Assembly: GCA_021464245.1 (NCBI GenBank)
Contig: JADCRB010000016.1
Coordinates: 9,123,879-9,187,878 of the forward strand
Direction of reading: 5' to 3'
Source: Carallia brachiata
Taxonomy: Eukaryota > Streptophyta > Magnoliopsida > Malpighiales > Rhizophoraceae
DNA: 64,000 nt
The notes beneath the pieces were generated by a model, which saw only the letters and a list, made by a program, of their open reading frames with translations, was not told the DNA's origin and did not search any database. Numbering within the stretch: the stretch's first letter is position 1; the number at the start of each line of letters is the position of its first letter. This document shows positions 48,061 through 59,984 of this stretch, one piece after another. The position numbers were made by a program, and so were the translations under genes.

Positions 48061-48645
48061 AGTATATATATTTCCTGCATTTTCAAGTTGCGAAACTCAG
48101 TTCTCAACTCTTCTTTCTCTATGAAGAGTGAAGATGGCTAGCCTTTACACTTTCTTTTTCAGGAAGTTCTCTAATCAAGAAGCTGGAGACACACAAGATA
48201 AAAAGAGAAAGAGTCGTTCACTTCAAGGGATATTTAGAGGCCCTTGAATCTCAACCTCTGACAACATTGATATCATTATCGATGAAGTTCCAACCACTTT
48301 CCTTAGTTCACATCTATCACAACGTGCAGAAAAGTTGTGATCGTCCTCATGGGTTCACAGATGTGGCGATGGAAAGAGAAGTCTCAACTACTCTCATTAC
48401 GTCATGACATGAAAAGGAATCATAATTACGACTCATCTCTCTGTGAGTTGGCCTTGTGGTTCTATGGTAATGGAACATCTCCATGGGGAGGTTCAAGTTC
48501 TTTGTTTACTGGTATATCCTCACTTAAGCCATGGAACCTCAATTTTCATAAAAAATCCTTTGCGAGCTAGTCAGAGTTAAAGACTTCAAGATTCAATGAT
48601 TGCCACTATATCTCAAGTTTCAAGCTGGACTTCAAGACTTGGTTC
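48061..48645 (+). mobile_element. retroelement 3' internal region with second conserved frame
   Basis: Plus-strand 3' internal block. A 77-codon frame (48337-48570) contains EKSQLLSLRHDMKRNHNY and LCELALWFYGNG, matching the frames at 57030 and 32237. Confidence 0.55.
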
Positions 48646-49477
48646 GAAAAGTCTAAAGTCGGTGCCAACCTAGAAGAAAAAGAAGAAAAAAAAAATGGTC
48701 AATGGTCGGCCAAAGTTGGTGGCCAAACTTTGACATTTTTCCCTCTCCAAAGCCTATAAATAGTCTGATCAATGAGCTTTGGGAACATCCCGAGAGAAGC
48801 AAAAACTAAAAACATTTGCAATCCCATTTCCTCAAACCTTCCCTCTTTTCTGCGGTTTTGTATTTTGAGTGCATTCTCTTTGGACGCCACTGAAGTGGAT
48901 CTTACAGATCAAAAACCCAAAATATTAAATATACTCATTTTCAAACATATTTTGGGTGATACTCTTTGATCGCTCCTAAGTTGGATTTGCTCGAGCAAAA
49001 ACCCAAAACATTAAAATATTAAAAATATGTCTGATAACAAGTCTCTTACGGCCCTCACCGAAGTCAAACAAGTTCGTTTAAGATCAAGCCCCCTCTGGTC
49101 CTCATCAGAGTCAAGTCAATCTGTATAAGATCAAGCCCCTATGGCCCTCAGCGAAAACACATTAGTCCACCTAAGATCAAGCCCATAAGACCCTTAGTGG
49201 AGTCAAGTCATTCTGAACAAGAATTTCGGCATCCAACTGAGATCAAGCCTCAGCCCTTAGTAGAATTTATTTTTAAAATTCAAGATTGAGTTGTGGAAAT
49301 TCATTCTCTTTCTGTCAAGATCAAGCTCTTACAGCCTTTGACGAAATTATAAAAGAGTATTAATCGAAGGATCTACACAGAGATTGACCCCACATAAATT
49401 TTAAATTCATGTTTGTAATTTGTAACTGTATTTTCGAAGCCTAACTGTTTCAGGCTTGAAACCTACAGTCCCTGACA
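48646..49477 (+). repeat. LTR subfamily 2, 5' end lost
   Basis: Matches the LTR at 33840 from GTCTAAAGTCGGTGCCAACC onward and ends CCCTGACA. The TGTAAA start is missing; it is fused to the preceding 3' internal sequence. Confidence 0.75.
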
Positions 49478-49500
49478 ATTTTCCAAAAAAGGTAAAGGGC

Positions 49501-51259
49501 TGTAAGTTTCGAGACTAAAATTGTTAGACTTCGAAAATACAGATACAAATCACAAATATGAAAATTTAAAATTTATGTGGGGTCAATCTCTGCATGATCT
49601 TCCAATTAATGCTCATTTGTGGTTTCTTCAAGGGCTGCTTGAACTTGATCTTGATAGAAAGATAATAACTTTCCTCACCTTACTCTTGAATTGTATGAAT
49701 AAATTCTACTAAGGGCTAGAGTTTGATCTCAGATTGATGTCGTAACTCCAGTGAGGGTCGTAAAGATTTGATCTCGCTTAGATTGTCTTGACTCCACTGA
49801 GGGCTATATGAGTTTGATCTAAGGTGAACTAATTTAACTCCATTAAGGGCCGTAGGAGTTTGATCTCAGGTGGATTCCACTAAAAGTCATGGGGATTTGA
49901 TCTCAGATGGCCTGGTTTGACTCCGTTTAGGGCTTGTTCTCAAACAAATTTTTAAAATTTTAAAATTTTAGTTTTTTGCACTTGTAGATCTCAATCAGTG
50001 GCGACTAGAGAGTATACACCCAAAATATGCTTGAAACTGAGTATATTAAATATTTGGCTTAAAATAACTTTTACCCTCTGCGTTTAACGGTTTAAGTTAT
50101 TTTGCCCTCGTCGTTTTTTTTTGTTAGATTATGCCCTCAATCTTTTTTTTGTTAACTATTTATGTCATATGCTGTTAGTTAAGCATTAGTCAATCGCCAT
50201 ATCAGCATCTTTTGACAGGTCAGCATGCCACGTAAGAAAAATTTGCCACGTTAGCATGCCATGTCAGAAAAATTTACTGACATGGCATATCTCAAAATAG
50301 ATTTTTTGTTTTTTTTATTTTATTAATTTATAGTTTTAATATGATAAAAAGAAATGAAAAAAACAATTTTCTTTTTTTTTTTAAATCCTAATTTTAATTT
50401 TTTATAAAACACAAAAAAAAGTAAAATTAGTTTCTTTTTTTTCAATATCTTTTTCCAAGAAAAAAGATACTAAAAAGAAAAAGAAAACTAATTTTTGGAA
50501 ACGTAGTTTTTTCATTTTCTTTTTTTAAAAAATCATATTTTTACTTTTAAAAAAACAAAAAAAAAGTAAAATTTGTTTTCTCTTTTACTAATTTTATTTT
50601 TTACTTTGAAAAAAAAGGAAAACTAATTTTAATTTTTTTGGTGTTTTCTAAAAATTAAAATTATTATTTTTCGATAAAAAGAAAATTTTATTTTCCTTTT
50701 CTTTTTATCACACCAAAATTATAAATAAACAAAATGAAAAAAAATAAAAAAAATCTGATTTTTGAAATATGCACTTTCGTAAATTTTTTTGACGTGGCAT
50801 GCTAATATGTCAAAAGATGCTGATGTGATAGTTGACTAACAAAAAATGACATAAATAGTTAACGGAAAAACGTTGGAGGGCATAATCTAATAAAAAAAAT
50901 GACGAGGGCAAAACGGCAAAAATCGTTAATGTGGAGGGAGGGCAAAATCTTATTTTAAGCCTAAATATTTTGGGCTTTTTATCTAGAAGATCCAATCCAA
51001 CGGCATCTGTAGAGCATACGCCCAAAACATGTGGAGGGCAAAGCGTGGGATGTGCTTTCTCTTTTCTTTTGTTTTTTTTTTCCCTCTTTTGACTCATACA
51101 GGATCCGTGTTTGGATTGTTTAGCTTTTGGCCTTTTTTAGACCTTTAAATCAACTGCCCCCCTTTTTTTTTTCCCTCTTTCAAAAGTTGGTAACTGACCT
51201 TTGAAAATTTATTTCAAAGGTTGGTACCGTTTTTAAATTCTTTTTTTTTAATGTTTAAA
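49501..51259 (-). repeat. LTR, minus strand, interrupted by a MITE
   Basis: It starts TGTAAGTTTCGAG (reverse of the LTR end) only 23 bp after the plus-strand LTR and reaches GTTTAAAAATGC near 51259, giving two LTRs tail to tail. A 906-bp Mutator-like MITE (50056-50961) splits it. The part after the MITE is more diverged. Confidence 0.7.
50056..50961. mobile_element. Mutator-like MITE, 906 bp, inside an LTR
   Basis: 9-bp target duplication TAAATATTT at 50047-50055 and 50962-50970. Ends are long inverted repeats starting GGCTTAAAATAA and running, with mismatches, for more than 100 bp (both contain AGATTATGCCCTC and CAGCATCTTTTGACA). The centre is A/T homopolymer-rich. Long TIRs plus a 9-bp duplication point to the Mutator superfamily; no transposase is present. 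Confidence 0.88.
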
Positions 51260-51990
51260 AATGCTCTCACTTCAAGGCTTAGTGAGGCAAAACGTTGGGA
51301 CGCAAGTCGAACCAAGTCTTGAAGTCCAGCTTGAAGCTTGAGACATCTTAATGAACATTAAACTTGAAGTCTTTAGTTCTGACTAACACGACTGATGTTG
51401 AGCTTCCATAGTTCGCAAAGCATATTTTATCAAACTTGAAGTTCCATGACTTATGTGAGGATGATCCAGTGAACAAAGAAATTGAACCTCCCCTTGGAGA
51501 AGGTCTAGTGTCATAGAACTTCAAGACCAACGCACAGAGAGACAGACTGTAATGATGATTCCTCTGTATGTCGTGATGTAAGGAGCATAGTTGGGAATTC
51601 TTTGTCCATCGCTGCATCTATAAGCCCATGAGGATGATCACAACTTCTCAACATGTTATGATAGATGTGAACTAAGGAGAGTGGTTGGAGCTTCATCGGG
51701 CAAGATAATGTCAAAGGCCAAGACTCGACGATCCCTCGACTCTTTCTTTGTTTAGCTTTTGTGTCTACAACTTCTTGATTAAAAAATTTCTTGAAAAAGA
51801 GAACACAGACTCCTTGGCACATAATATAATCCTAAAGTACTCCAAAAACTCAAATTTAGTAAATAAAGAAGGTGACTAGCCATCTTCTCTCTTTAGAGAG
51901 AAATGAGAGCTAAAGGGTGAGTTCTGTGACTTGAGAATGCAGGACATATATATGCAGCAAAAGCTACCCTCTTTCTCGTAAAAGTCAAAA
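51260..51990 (-). mobile_element. retroelement 3' internal region, inverted, with second conserved frame
   Basis: Minus-strand frames 51348-51617 and 51511-51822 carry NSQLCSLHHDIQRNHHY and FKKFFNQEVVDTKAKQRKS, related to the plus-strand frames elsewhere. The two frames overlap, so a frameshift separates parts of the former product. Confidence 0.5.
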
Positions 51991-52079
51991 AAAAGATATG
52001 TTGGATCATGTGGTGTTCTCCTTCACATCTCTTTCTGCTATAAGAGAAAAACGAGACAACGGCTGACGCGTGTTAGAAA

Positions 52080-52830
52080 AGTCAAGACAGTATCGTAAAA
52101 GTTGCTGTACCTTATTCTTTAGTCAATCTCGTGGGGCCCGAGGCACAGCTCCAAGTCACCGAGTCCTTATTCGGCGGGCTGGTGATGTTAACGTTACTAG
52201 AACTTTTTGGTCAATTGATGTCACCAGGGTGTACTGAAAAGACATGTAGAGTTTTGTCAGAGTGGCTCTCTCTTAGGGCAAGGTTTTTTCACGGGGTGAA
52301 GTACCCGTAAGGAATAAATCCATAACTGAAGCTGGAGCCGTATGATAGGAAGTAAAACCTCTCGAACTAGTATGCATACTGCAGCAAGCTGTAGTTTTGG
52401 TCGAAGTAGCTTTGAGGGACTATTGTAGCGGTGGAGCTCGGACACACTTCATTTGAGTACGAAGCCATAATGGTGAGATATACCATGGGAACAGTTGTGA
52501 TGGTAAAAACAGACCGTGCTGTAGAAACAATAGCTCTCTGTGTTGCTCTTTCTCTATTTCTCCGATTTTAGAACTAGAAATACACATTTTTTTTGTTTCG
52601 ACAGCTCTGTACGGTCCCAATCATGAAACAAGTTAGGAGAGGTGTGATAAAATAGGATAAGTGCTTTTATTATGGCAGAAGTACTCCTCTAAGATTTGTA
52701 GTTGCATTGGGCTTGGTCGCCATCTAGGGCGTGGTGACCTATTCTTTCCCTTATCCTGAGGTTCTACAACTAGTTCTAGCTTTCTTGCTAAAAGGATGTA
52801 AAAGCTTGAGGTATAGTAAAGACGGGTAAA
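52080..52830 (-). pseudogene. WUS-like remnant copy 6
   Basis: Minus strand. The homeodomain start is well kept: PRWRPSPMQLQILEEYF in a frame at 52633-52848. Helices 2-3 are in another frame with stops. The WUS-box has become TLHVFS near 52235-52252, and an LELCL-type EAR lies near 52155 after a one-base loss. It forms the left arm of a large inverted repeat with copy 7. Confidence 0.8.
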
Positions 52831-52889
52831 AGGTTGAGATTGGAGCAATGATTCAAACTCAAACTCTTAACTGTTTTGTACCTTTTTGG

Positions 52890-53690
52890 CCATTCACAGG
52901 TTATATTCATGCAAGTCAGGAGTTTTAGACTGAGTACTGATTTTTAGTTTGTGGGTCTTTCACAATTTATACTCATATAGGCCAGGAGTTTTGGACTGAG
53001 TCTTTATTATTATTTTTTTTTTGGGCCGTTCACAGTTTTTATTCATGTGCGTCAGGAGTCTTGTTTTACTGTTTTCGTATCGCCTTTTATACTCATGCGA
53101 GCTAGGAGTTTTGGACTGCTGCTGTTGTCTCGCCTTTTATACTCGGGCAGACAAGGAGTATGCTTTTGTTGTTGTTGTCGTCTGGCTTTTTATACTAGTG
53201 TGGGCAAGGAGTATGGTTTGTTGTTTTCATTGTCTCGCATTTTATACTCATGCGGACAAGGAGTAAGGTTTGTTGTTGTCGTCATCTAGCCATTTATACT
53301 CGAGCGGGCAAGAAGTATGATTTGCTATGGAGTCATTGCCTTTTATACTTGTACGAGATAGGAATATGGTTTGTTGTTGAGTTGTTGCTTTTTATACTTG
53401 GGCGAGGCAGGAGTATGGTTTTGTTGTTGTGCTCTTTTCTTTTTATATTGGTGTGAGGAAGGAGTCTTAATTTGTTTATGTACTTTTTACCATTTATACT
53501 CGTGCAAGGCAAGAGTCTGAATTTCTTAAACTGTTTGCCTTTCATACTCGAGCGGGGCAGGAGTCTAATTTTGTTGCTGAACAGTCGCCTTTTATACTTC
53601 TGCGAGGTAGGAGTTTGATTTACTGAGCTGTCGCTTGTCGCCTTTTATACTCGTACTTGGTAGGATTATGATTTTGTTGAACTTTTGTTG
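52890..53690 (-). repeat. TATAAAAG-box minisatellite, block 6 (inverted)
   Basis: About 15 units on the minus strand (CCTTTTATACTCGTGCG on the given strand), between WUS-like copy 6 and the CCCAAATCC repeats. Confidence 0.87.
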
Positions 53691-54115
53691 AGTTGCTGAC
53701 TTGGGCTTTGAATCAAGGTTTGGAGTTTGCTCCAGAATCTAGATTTGGATTTTGGGATAAGATTTTAATTTGGGCTTTGAGTTTGAGTTTGAGTTCGAAT
53801 TTGGATTTGAGGTTTGGATTTTGGTCCAAATTTGGACTTGAAATTTGAATTTGGATTTGGGGTTTGAGCTTGGGTTTGGATTTAGGTTTTGAGAATTTGG
53901 ACTTTGAGTTAGAATTTGAATTTTGGTTCTAACCCCGGCTTTGGATTTGGGTTTTGAAAATTTGCATACAGATCCAAATCCAAAGTCCAAACCTAAATTC
54001 GGGGCTCAAACTCGAACTTAAAGTCCAAATCCAAACTCGGGGGCAAAGTTCAAACCATAACTTAAAGTCCAAGTCAGCAACTCCACAATTCAGCAACTTA
54101 GTAATTCAATAGCTA
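53691..54115. repeat. CCCAAATCC-type repeats at a palindrome centre
   Basis: Up to about 53960 the repeats are on the minus strand (TTTGGATTTGGG); from there they continue on the plus strand (CCAAATCCAAAG). The centre of the large inverted repeat is therefore near 53960. Confidence 0.75.
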
Positions 54116-54119
54116 CAAC

Positions 54120-56250
54120 TCTGGCTCCTGCCTCGTACGAGTATAAAAGGCGAACAGCTAAAGCAGAGTCCTATCTCGCATGAGTACAAAAGGCGAAATC
54201 ATAGAAAAAATTTCAAACTCCTGTCTCGTACGAGTATAAAAAGCGAACAGTTCAACAAACCAGACTCCTGCCTTGCATGAGTATAAAAGACGATCAAGTA
54301 AAGTAGATTCATGCCTCGTATGAGTATAAAAGATGAACAATACAATAGCAAATCACACTCCTGCCTCGCAGAGTATAAAAGGCAACAACACAATTTGACA
54401 CTTCTGACTCGCACGAGTATAAAAGGCAAGGCAGCAACAACGAGTACAAACCTCCTTGTCATTTAGGTAAACATTTTAGCAAAAGAGACTCCTTACCTGC
54501 AAGAGTATAAAAGGCAATACGACAACAATAACAAAAACAAACTCCTGAACTGAATGAGTATAAAAAGCAAGACATTCAACACCAAATTCATACTCCTTCC
54601 TTGCATGAGTATAAATGCAAACAACTCAGCAACAAATTTAGACTCCTGTTTCGCACGAGTATAAAAGGCGACAACTCAGCAACAAAACTAGACTCCTGCA
54701 TCATATGTGTATAAAAGGCGAACAGTTCAACACTCCTGCCTCGAACGAGTATAAAAAGTCAAACGTTCAACAACAAACCGTACTTCTTGCCTGCACGAAG
54801 ATAAAAGGTGAGATGGCAACAACAAACCATACTTCTTGCTCGCATGAGTGTAAAAGGCGAGACAATAACAACAACAAAAGTATACTCTTTACTCGCACGT
54901 GTATAAAAAGCGAGACAATAACAACAAACCATACCCCTACCTTGCACAAGTACAAAAGGCAAATAGTTTAACACTTCTAGCTCGCATAACTATAAAAAGC
55001 AAATAGCTCAACAACAAATCTAGACTCCTGCCTCGCACGAGTATAAACGGCGAACAGCTCAACAACAAAACTACACTCCTGCGCCAAACAAGTATAAAAG
55101 GCAGTAACCCAACAACAGACTCCTGCCTCACGCGAGTATAAAAGGCGACAACTCAAACTCCTAGCCCGCACAAGTATAAGGCAAAACGTACAGCAAACTA
55201 GACTCATGCCTTGCACTAGTATAAAAGGCGACAACCCAATAATAGACTCTTACCTCGCACGAGTATAAAAGACAGAAATTTAAAGCAAACTCCTCCCTTG
55301 CACGGGTATTGAAGGCAAACAGCTCAGTAGCAAATGCATAATTTTTCCTCGCACGATTATAAAAAGCGACAACACAATTCAACACTCCTGTATTGCACGA
55401 GTATAAAAGGTGACAACACAATTCAACACTCTTGCCTTGAACAAGTATAAAAGGAAAACAATTTAATATAGCAGCACGAACTCCCTCTTTGAACGAGTAT
55501 AAAACACGACAACTCAGCAAAATTTAGAGTCCTGCCTCGGACGAGTATAAAAGACGACAGCACAACAAAATCAAACTCCTTCTTTGCACGAGTATAAAAG
55601 GTGATAGATCAGCACAATAAAACCAAACTCTTACCTTGCAAGAGTATAAAAGGTGACAATATAGTTCAACACTCCTGTCATGCACGAGTATAAAAGGCGA
55701 ACAGTTCAATACAACAACAAATTTAGACTCTTGCCTTGCACGAATATAAAAGGCAAAAAGATTAAAAAAAAAGGCACGCTCCTGCCTTGTGCGAGTGTAA
55801 AAGGCGAAATGCTTAGAAAACAAATAGACACTTTTGCCTCGCATGAGTATAAAAGGCAAATAGCTCAGCAACAAATGCACACTCCTGCCTCGCACAAGTT
55901 TAAAAGGTGACAACACAATTCAACACTCTAGCCACGCACTAGTATAAAAGGCGACAACTCAGCAAAATAAAAGCAGACTCTTAACCTGCACAAATAGAAA
56001 AGGTGAGATAGCAACAACAAATCATACTCCTTACTTGTACAAATGTAAAAGGCGAAACGGCAACAGCAAAACAACACTCCTAGCCCGCACATGTATAAAT
56101 TGTGAACGACACCAAAAAATCAGGATTTAGTCTAAAACTCCTCGCCTACATGAGTATAAACTATGAACAACCCAAAAAACAAAAAATCAGGACCCAGTCC
56201 AAAGCTCCTAGCCCACATGAGTATAAACTATAAATGGCCAAAAAAGTAAA
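54120..56250 (+). repeat. TATAAAAG-box minisatellite, block 7 (longest)
   Basis: Roughly 40 units over 2.1 kb, the longest block in the window, again ending in the GTATAAACTATGAAC variant before a WUS-like copy. Unit order and spacer types partly repeat, suggesting internal duplication. Confidence 0.9.
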
Positions 56251-56329
56251 AAACGGTTAAAGGTTTGAGTCTGAGTCATTATTCTAGTTTCAACCTTTTA
56301 CTCGTCTTTATCACACCTCAAGCTTTTGT

Positions 56330-56625
56330 ATCCTTTCAGCAAGAAAAATGGAACCAGTGGTAGAACCTCAAGACAAGGGAAATGATAGGTCACTACGCAC
56401 TAGATGACGACCAAGTCCAATGCAACTGCAAATGTTGGAGAAGTACTTCTGCAACAATGAAGGTGTTTATCCTAGTTTATCACAAATCTACCAACTTGCT
56501 TTGTGACAACGGCTATACGAAGCAGTCAAAACAAAAAAATATGTACTTCTAATTTTAGAATCGGAGGAATATGGAGAGAGCAACTCAGAGAGCTATTGTT
56601 TATACAATATAGCCTATTTCTACCA
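56330..56625 (+). pseudogene. WUS-like remnant copy 7, truncated
   Basis: Begins with ATG and VVEPQDKGNDRS, a homeodomain with TGA in the N-terminal Trp codon and at the helix 2 end, and NMYF followed by two TAA/TAG stops in the WFQN core, then NRRNMERATQR. It is cut near 56625 within the serine/threonine tail. WUS-box and EAR are missing. Confidence 0.75.
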
Positions 56626-57424
56626 TTTCTACCTTGACTTTTCCAACACGCGTTGGCCACTACCTTGTTTTTCTTTTATAGCAGAAAGAAACACGAAGGA
56701 GGACCCACCTGATCTAGCATATCCTCTTTTTGACTTTTGCCAAAAAAAAAAAAAAAAACAACAAGTAGCTTTTGTTGGGTATATATTTTCCACATTCTCA
56801 AGTTACGGAACTCACAGCTTAGCCCTTCTTTCTCTCTAAAGAGAGAAAATGGCTTGTTCTGTACTCTATTTTTCAAGAAGTTCTATGATGAAGAAACTGG
56901 AGACACGCAAGCTAGAAAGAGAAAGATTCCTTCTATTCAAGGGATCTTTAAAAGCCCTCAAATCTTAGCCTCTGATACCATAATGGTCGATAAAATTCCA
57001 ACTACTCTTCTTAGTTCGCATCTATCACAATGTGCAGAAAGGTTGTGATCATCCTCTTGGGATTGCAAACATGGCGATGGACAGAGAAGTCCCAACTACT
57101 CTCCTTACATCACAACATACAGAGGAATCATAACTATGGGCCATCTTTCTGTAAGTGGGCCTTGTCATTCCATGGTATTGAACCTTCTCCATGCGGAGGT
57201 TCAAGTTCTTTGTCTACTGGATTATCCTCACCTAAAACATGGAACTTGAAGTTTTATAGAGTATCCTTTGCGAGCTATGGAAGATAAATAGCAGTCGGGC
57301 TAGTCGCAGATAAAGACTTCAAGATTCAATAGTTGTCAAGACGTCAAACTTCAAGCTGGACTTCAAGACTTGGTTTTAATTGCATCCCAAAGTTCTGCCT
57401 CACCAAGCCTTGAAGGGGGGCATT
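56626..57424 (+). mobile_element. retroelement 3' internal region with second conserved frame and purine tract
   Basis: Same block as 31990-32774. The frame at 57030-57287 (85 codons) contains EKSQLLSLHHNIQRNHNY and GGSSSLSTGLSSPKTWNLKF. The block ends with GAAGGGGGGCATT next to the LTR. Confidence 0.55.
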
Positions 57425-58264
57425 TGTAAATATGAAAAAAAGGAAACAAATTCAAAGTCGGTACCAACTTTGAAAAGAAAAGAAAAAAAATGAAAAAATT
57501 CAAAGGGTCGCCAATTACCCAAAGAAGAAAAAAAAGGTGAAATAGTAGCAGGGGATGGCCTATAAATAGGTCATTCCTCTGCCATTCTTACATAGCAAAT
57601 TGAGAGAAGAATTGCAAAAAGCATTTACAAAAAACTCTCAAATCCTTCTCACTACGTTTTCGTATTTTGGGCATAACTATTTAGACGCCACTGAGGTGGA
57701 TCTTCTATATCAAAAGCCCAAAATATTAAATATACTCGTTTCTAAGAATAATTTTGCTGCATACTCTCTAGTCCCCACTGATTGGGATTTGTAAGAGAAA
57801 AAATCTAAAATATTAAAATATTAAAAATTCGTTAAGAACGAGCCCCCTGTAGCCCTCAACGGAATTAAACCAATTCATCTGAGATCAAGCCCTTACGACT
57901 CTTAGTGGAATCCACCTGAGATCAAACTCATACGGCCCTCAGCGAAGTCAAATCAACCTTAGTGAAATCAAGCCATTCCAAACGACAGCAAGTCTTTACG
58001 ACCCTCACAAGAGTTGCGGCATCTACGTGAGATCAAGTCTCAGCTTTTAGTAGAATTTATTCCTACAGTCCAAGAGCAAGCTGTGAAAATTCATCCTCTT
58101 TCTGTCAAGATCAAGCTCACGCAGCCCTTAATGGAATTACAAAGGAGTATTAATGGAGGATAAAACAGAGATCGACCCCACATAAATTTTAAATTTTATT
58201 TGTAATTTAAATCTATATTTTCGAAACCTAACAGTTTTAGACTCAAAAATTACGATCGCTTACA
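57425..58264 (+). repeat. LTR subfamily 1, shortened
   Basis: Begins TGTAAATATGAAAA and ends GATCGCTTACA. Contains CCTATAAATAGGTC and the GATCAAGCC..CCCTCAG phrases. It is followed by T-rich sequence, not a normal leader. Confidence 0.8.
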
Positions 58265-58459
58265 ATTTTTTGGGTTTTGACTTTACATCAAACTGTATAT
58301 GTGTTTCAAAATTTTTTCCTATTTTTCGTTTTTTTTCGTTTTTTTTCTTTTTGGTTTTTGTATTTTTTTTTGCTTTTTTTTTTCTTTGTTTCAACTTTTT
58401 TTTTAAAATATTTTTTTATGTCTACACATAACAACGTTTTAGAAATTTACTACTGATTG

Positions 58460-58620
58460 GGCCTAGTCAAATGCCTTTTTGGTATGTCAGCATGTAAGTG
58501 AACCAGGTATGGCCCATCCATTTTGGAAGTGAGCCTGTAGCTAGGTTGGCACTTTGGTCGAGTTGGATGGGAACCATGCCCCCAACTTGGAAGATTGGAA
58601 TGGAGATGCTTGGGGTAGTG
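58460..58620 (-). pseudogene. Ty3/gypsy integrase GPY remnant, second copy
   Basis: The minus strand encodes MDGPYLV in the same context as 47455-47660, with the following text shifted by small deletions. It abuts a 5'-truncated plus-strand LTR. Confidence 0.55.
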
Positions 58621-59606
58621 CCAACTAAGAAGAAGAATAGAAAAAAAAAAAAAAAAAAAAAAAGGAAATTGGGTGGCACAGTAGCCTTTCGTGACCTATA
58701 AAAGCCAGCAAATCTTTGTAGCAAACATAAAGAGCGGGGAAGCAAAGTTGCAAATTATTTGCAAAAGCTTTCAAAATCTTTCTCATACGTTTTCATATTT
58801 TGGATGTATACTCTTTAGATGCCACTGAGGTTGATCTTCCATAACAAAAGCACAAATATTAAATATATTCATTTCCAAACATGTTTTAAAGTGCATGCTC
58901 TCCGATCACTCCTGAGTTGGATCTGCTACAACAAAAATTTAAAATATTAAAATATTAAATATCTGTCTGAGATTAAACCTTCTACGACCCTCAACGGAGC
59001 CAATCCACTTGAGACCAAGACCCTTATGACCCTCAACGAAGCTACACTAGTCCAAATGGGATCAAGCTTCAGCCCTCAATGAAGTCAAACTAGTCCATCT
59101 GAGATCAAACCCATACGACCCTCACTGGAATCAAGCCAATCAGATTGAGATCAAGTCTCTATGACCCTCACAAAAGTTACGACATCTACCTGAGATCAAG
59201 CATAGGCCCTCAATGGAATCCACCTGAGATCAAACACCTATGGCCCTCAGTGAAGTCAAATTAGTCCACCTTAGATCAAGCCCATACGGCTCTTAATGGA
59301 ATCAATCCATTCTGAATGAGATCAAGTCTCTGCGACCTTCACTGGAGTTACGACATCCATCTGAGATTAAGCCTCGGCCCTCAATGGAATTTATTCCTAC
59401 AATTCAAGAATAAGCTATAAATTTATTCTCTTTCTGTCATGATCAAGTTTTTACAGCCCTTAATGAAATCACAAAGGAGCATTAATCGGAGGATCTACAT
59501 AGAGATCGACCATACATAAATTTTAAATTCATATTTGTAATTTGTATTTGTATTTGTATTTTCAGGACTTAACTGTTTGAGGTTCGAAACTTACAATCGC
59601 TTTACA
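58621..59606 (+). repeat. LTR, 5' end lost
   Basis: Shares CGTTTTCATATTTTGG..GCCACTGAGG and the GATCAAGCC phrases, ends GCTTTACA. A good primer-binding-like TTGGCATGCTCAGTGGGAC follows at 59611-59629. One phrase segment near 59100-59300 is duplicated relative to other copies. Confidence 0.72.
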
Positions 59607-59785
59607 AATTTTGGCATGCTCAGTGGGACATCTCTGCCTCCCATTGTTTGTTCCTTAAAAAAAAAAAAAAGAGATTAGTGGCACAGTGGTCATTTCATGG
59701 CCTATAAAATAGAGAAATTGTACCTCACATAGCAACATGATCTCTCACCTGACTCTCTCGTTGAATAGAGAAGTCGATCATCCAC

Positions 59786-59935
59786 CCCTACCAAGCCCCT
59801 CCACTCCAGTCTTCCAAGTTGGGGGCACAGTTCCCATCCAACTAGACCAAAGCACCAAATCAGCGATAGACTGACTTCCAAATGGGATGGGTCATACCTA
59901 GTTCAAGAAGTTTACACCAACAAAGACAAAAAAAA
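59786..59935 (+). pseudogene. Ty3/gypsy integrase GPY remnant, third copy
   Basis: The plus strand encodes KWDGSYLVQEVYTN, directly downstream of LTR, primer site and leader, so nearly all of gag-pol is deleted. This copy preserves the polarity LTR, leader, integrase end. Confidence 0.65.
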
Positions 59936-59984
59936 AAAAAAAAACAAACAAAACAGAAAGCCGAGAGATAAGAAGTAATTTCCA

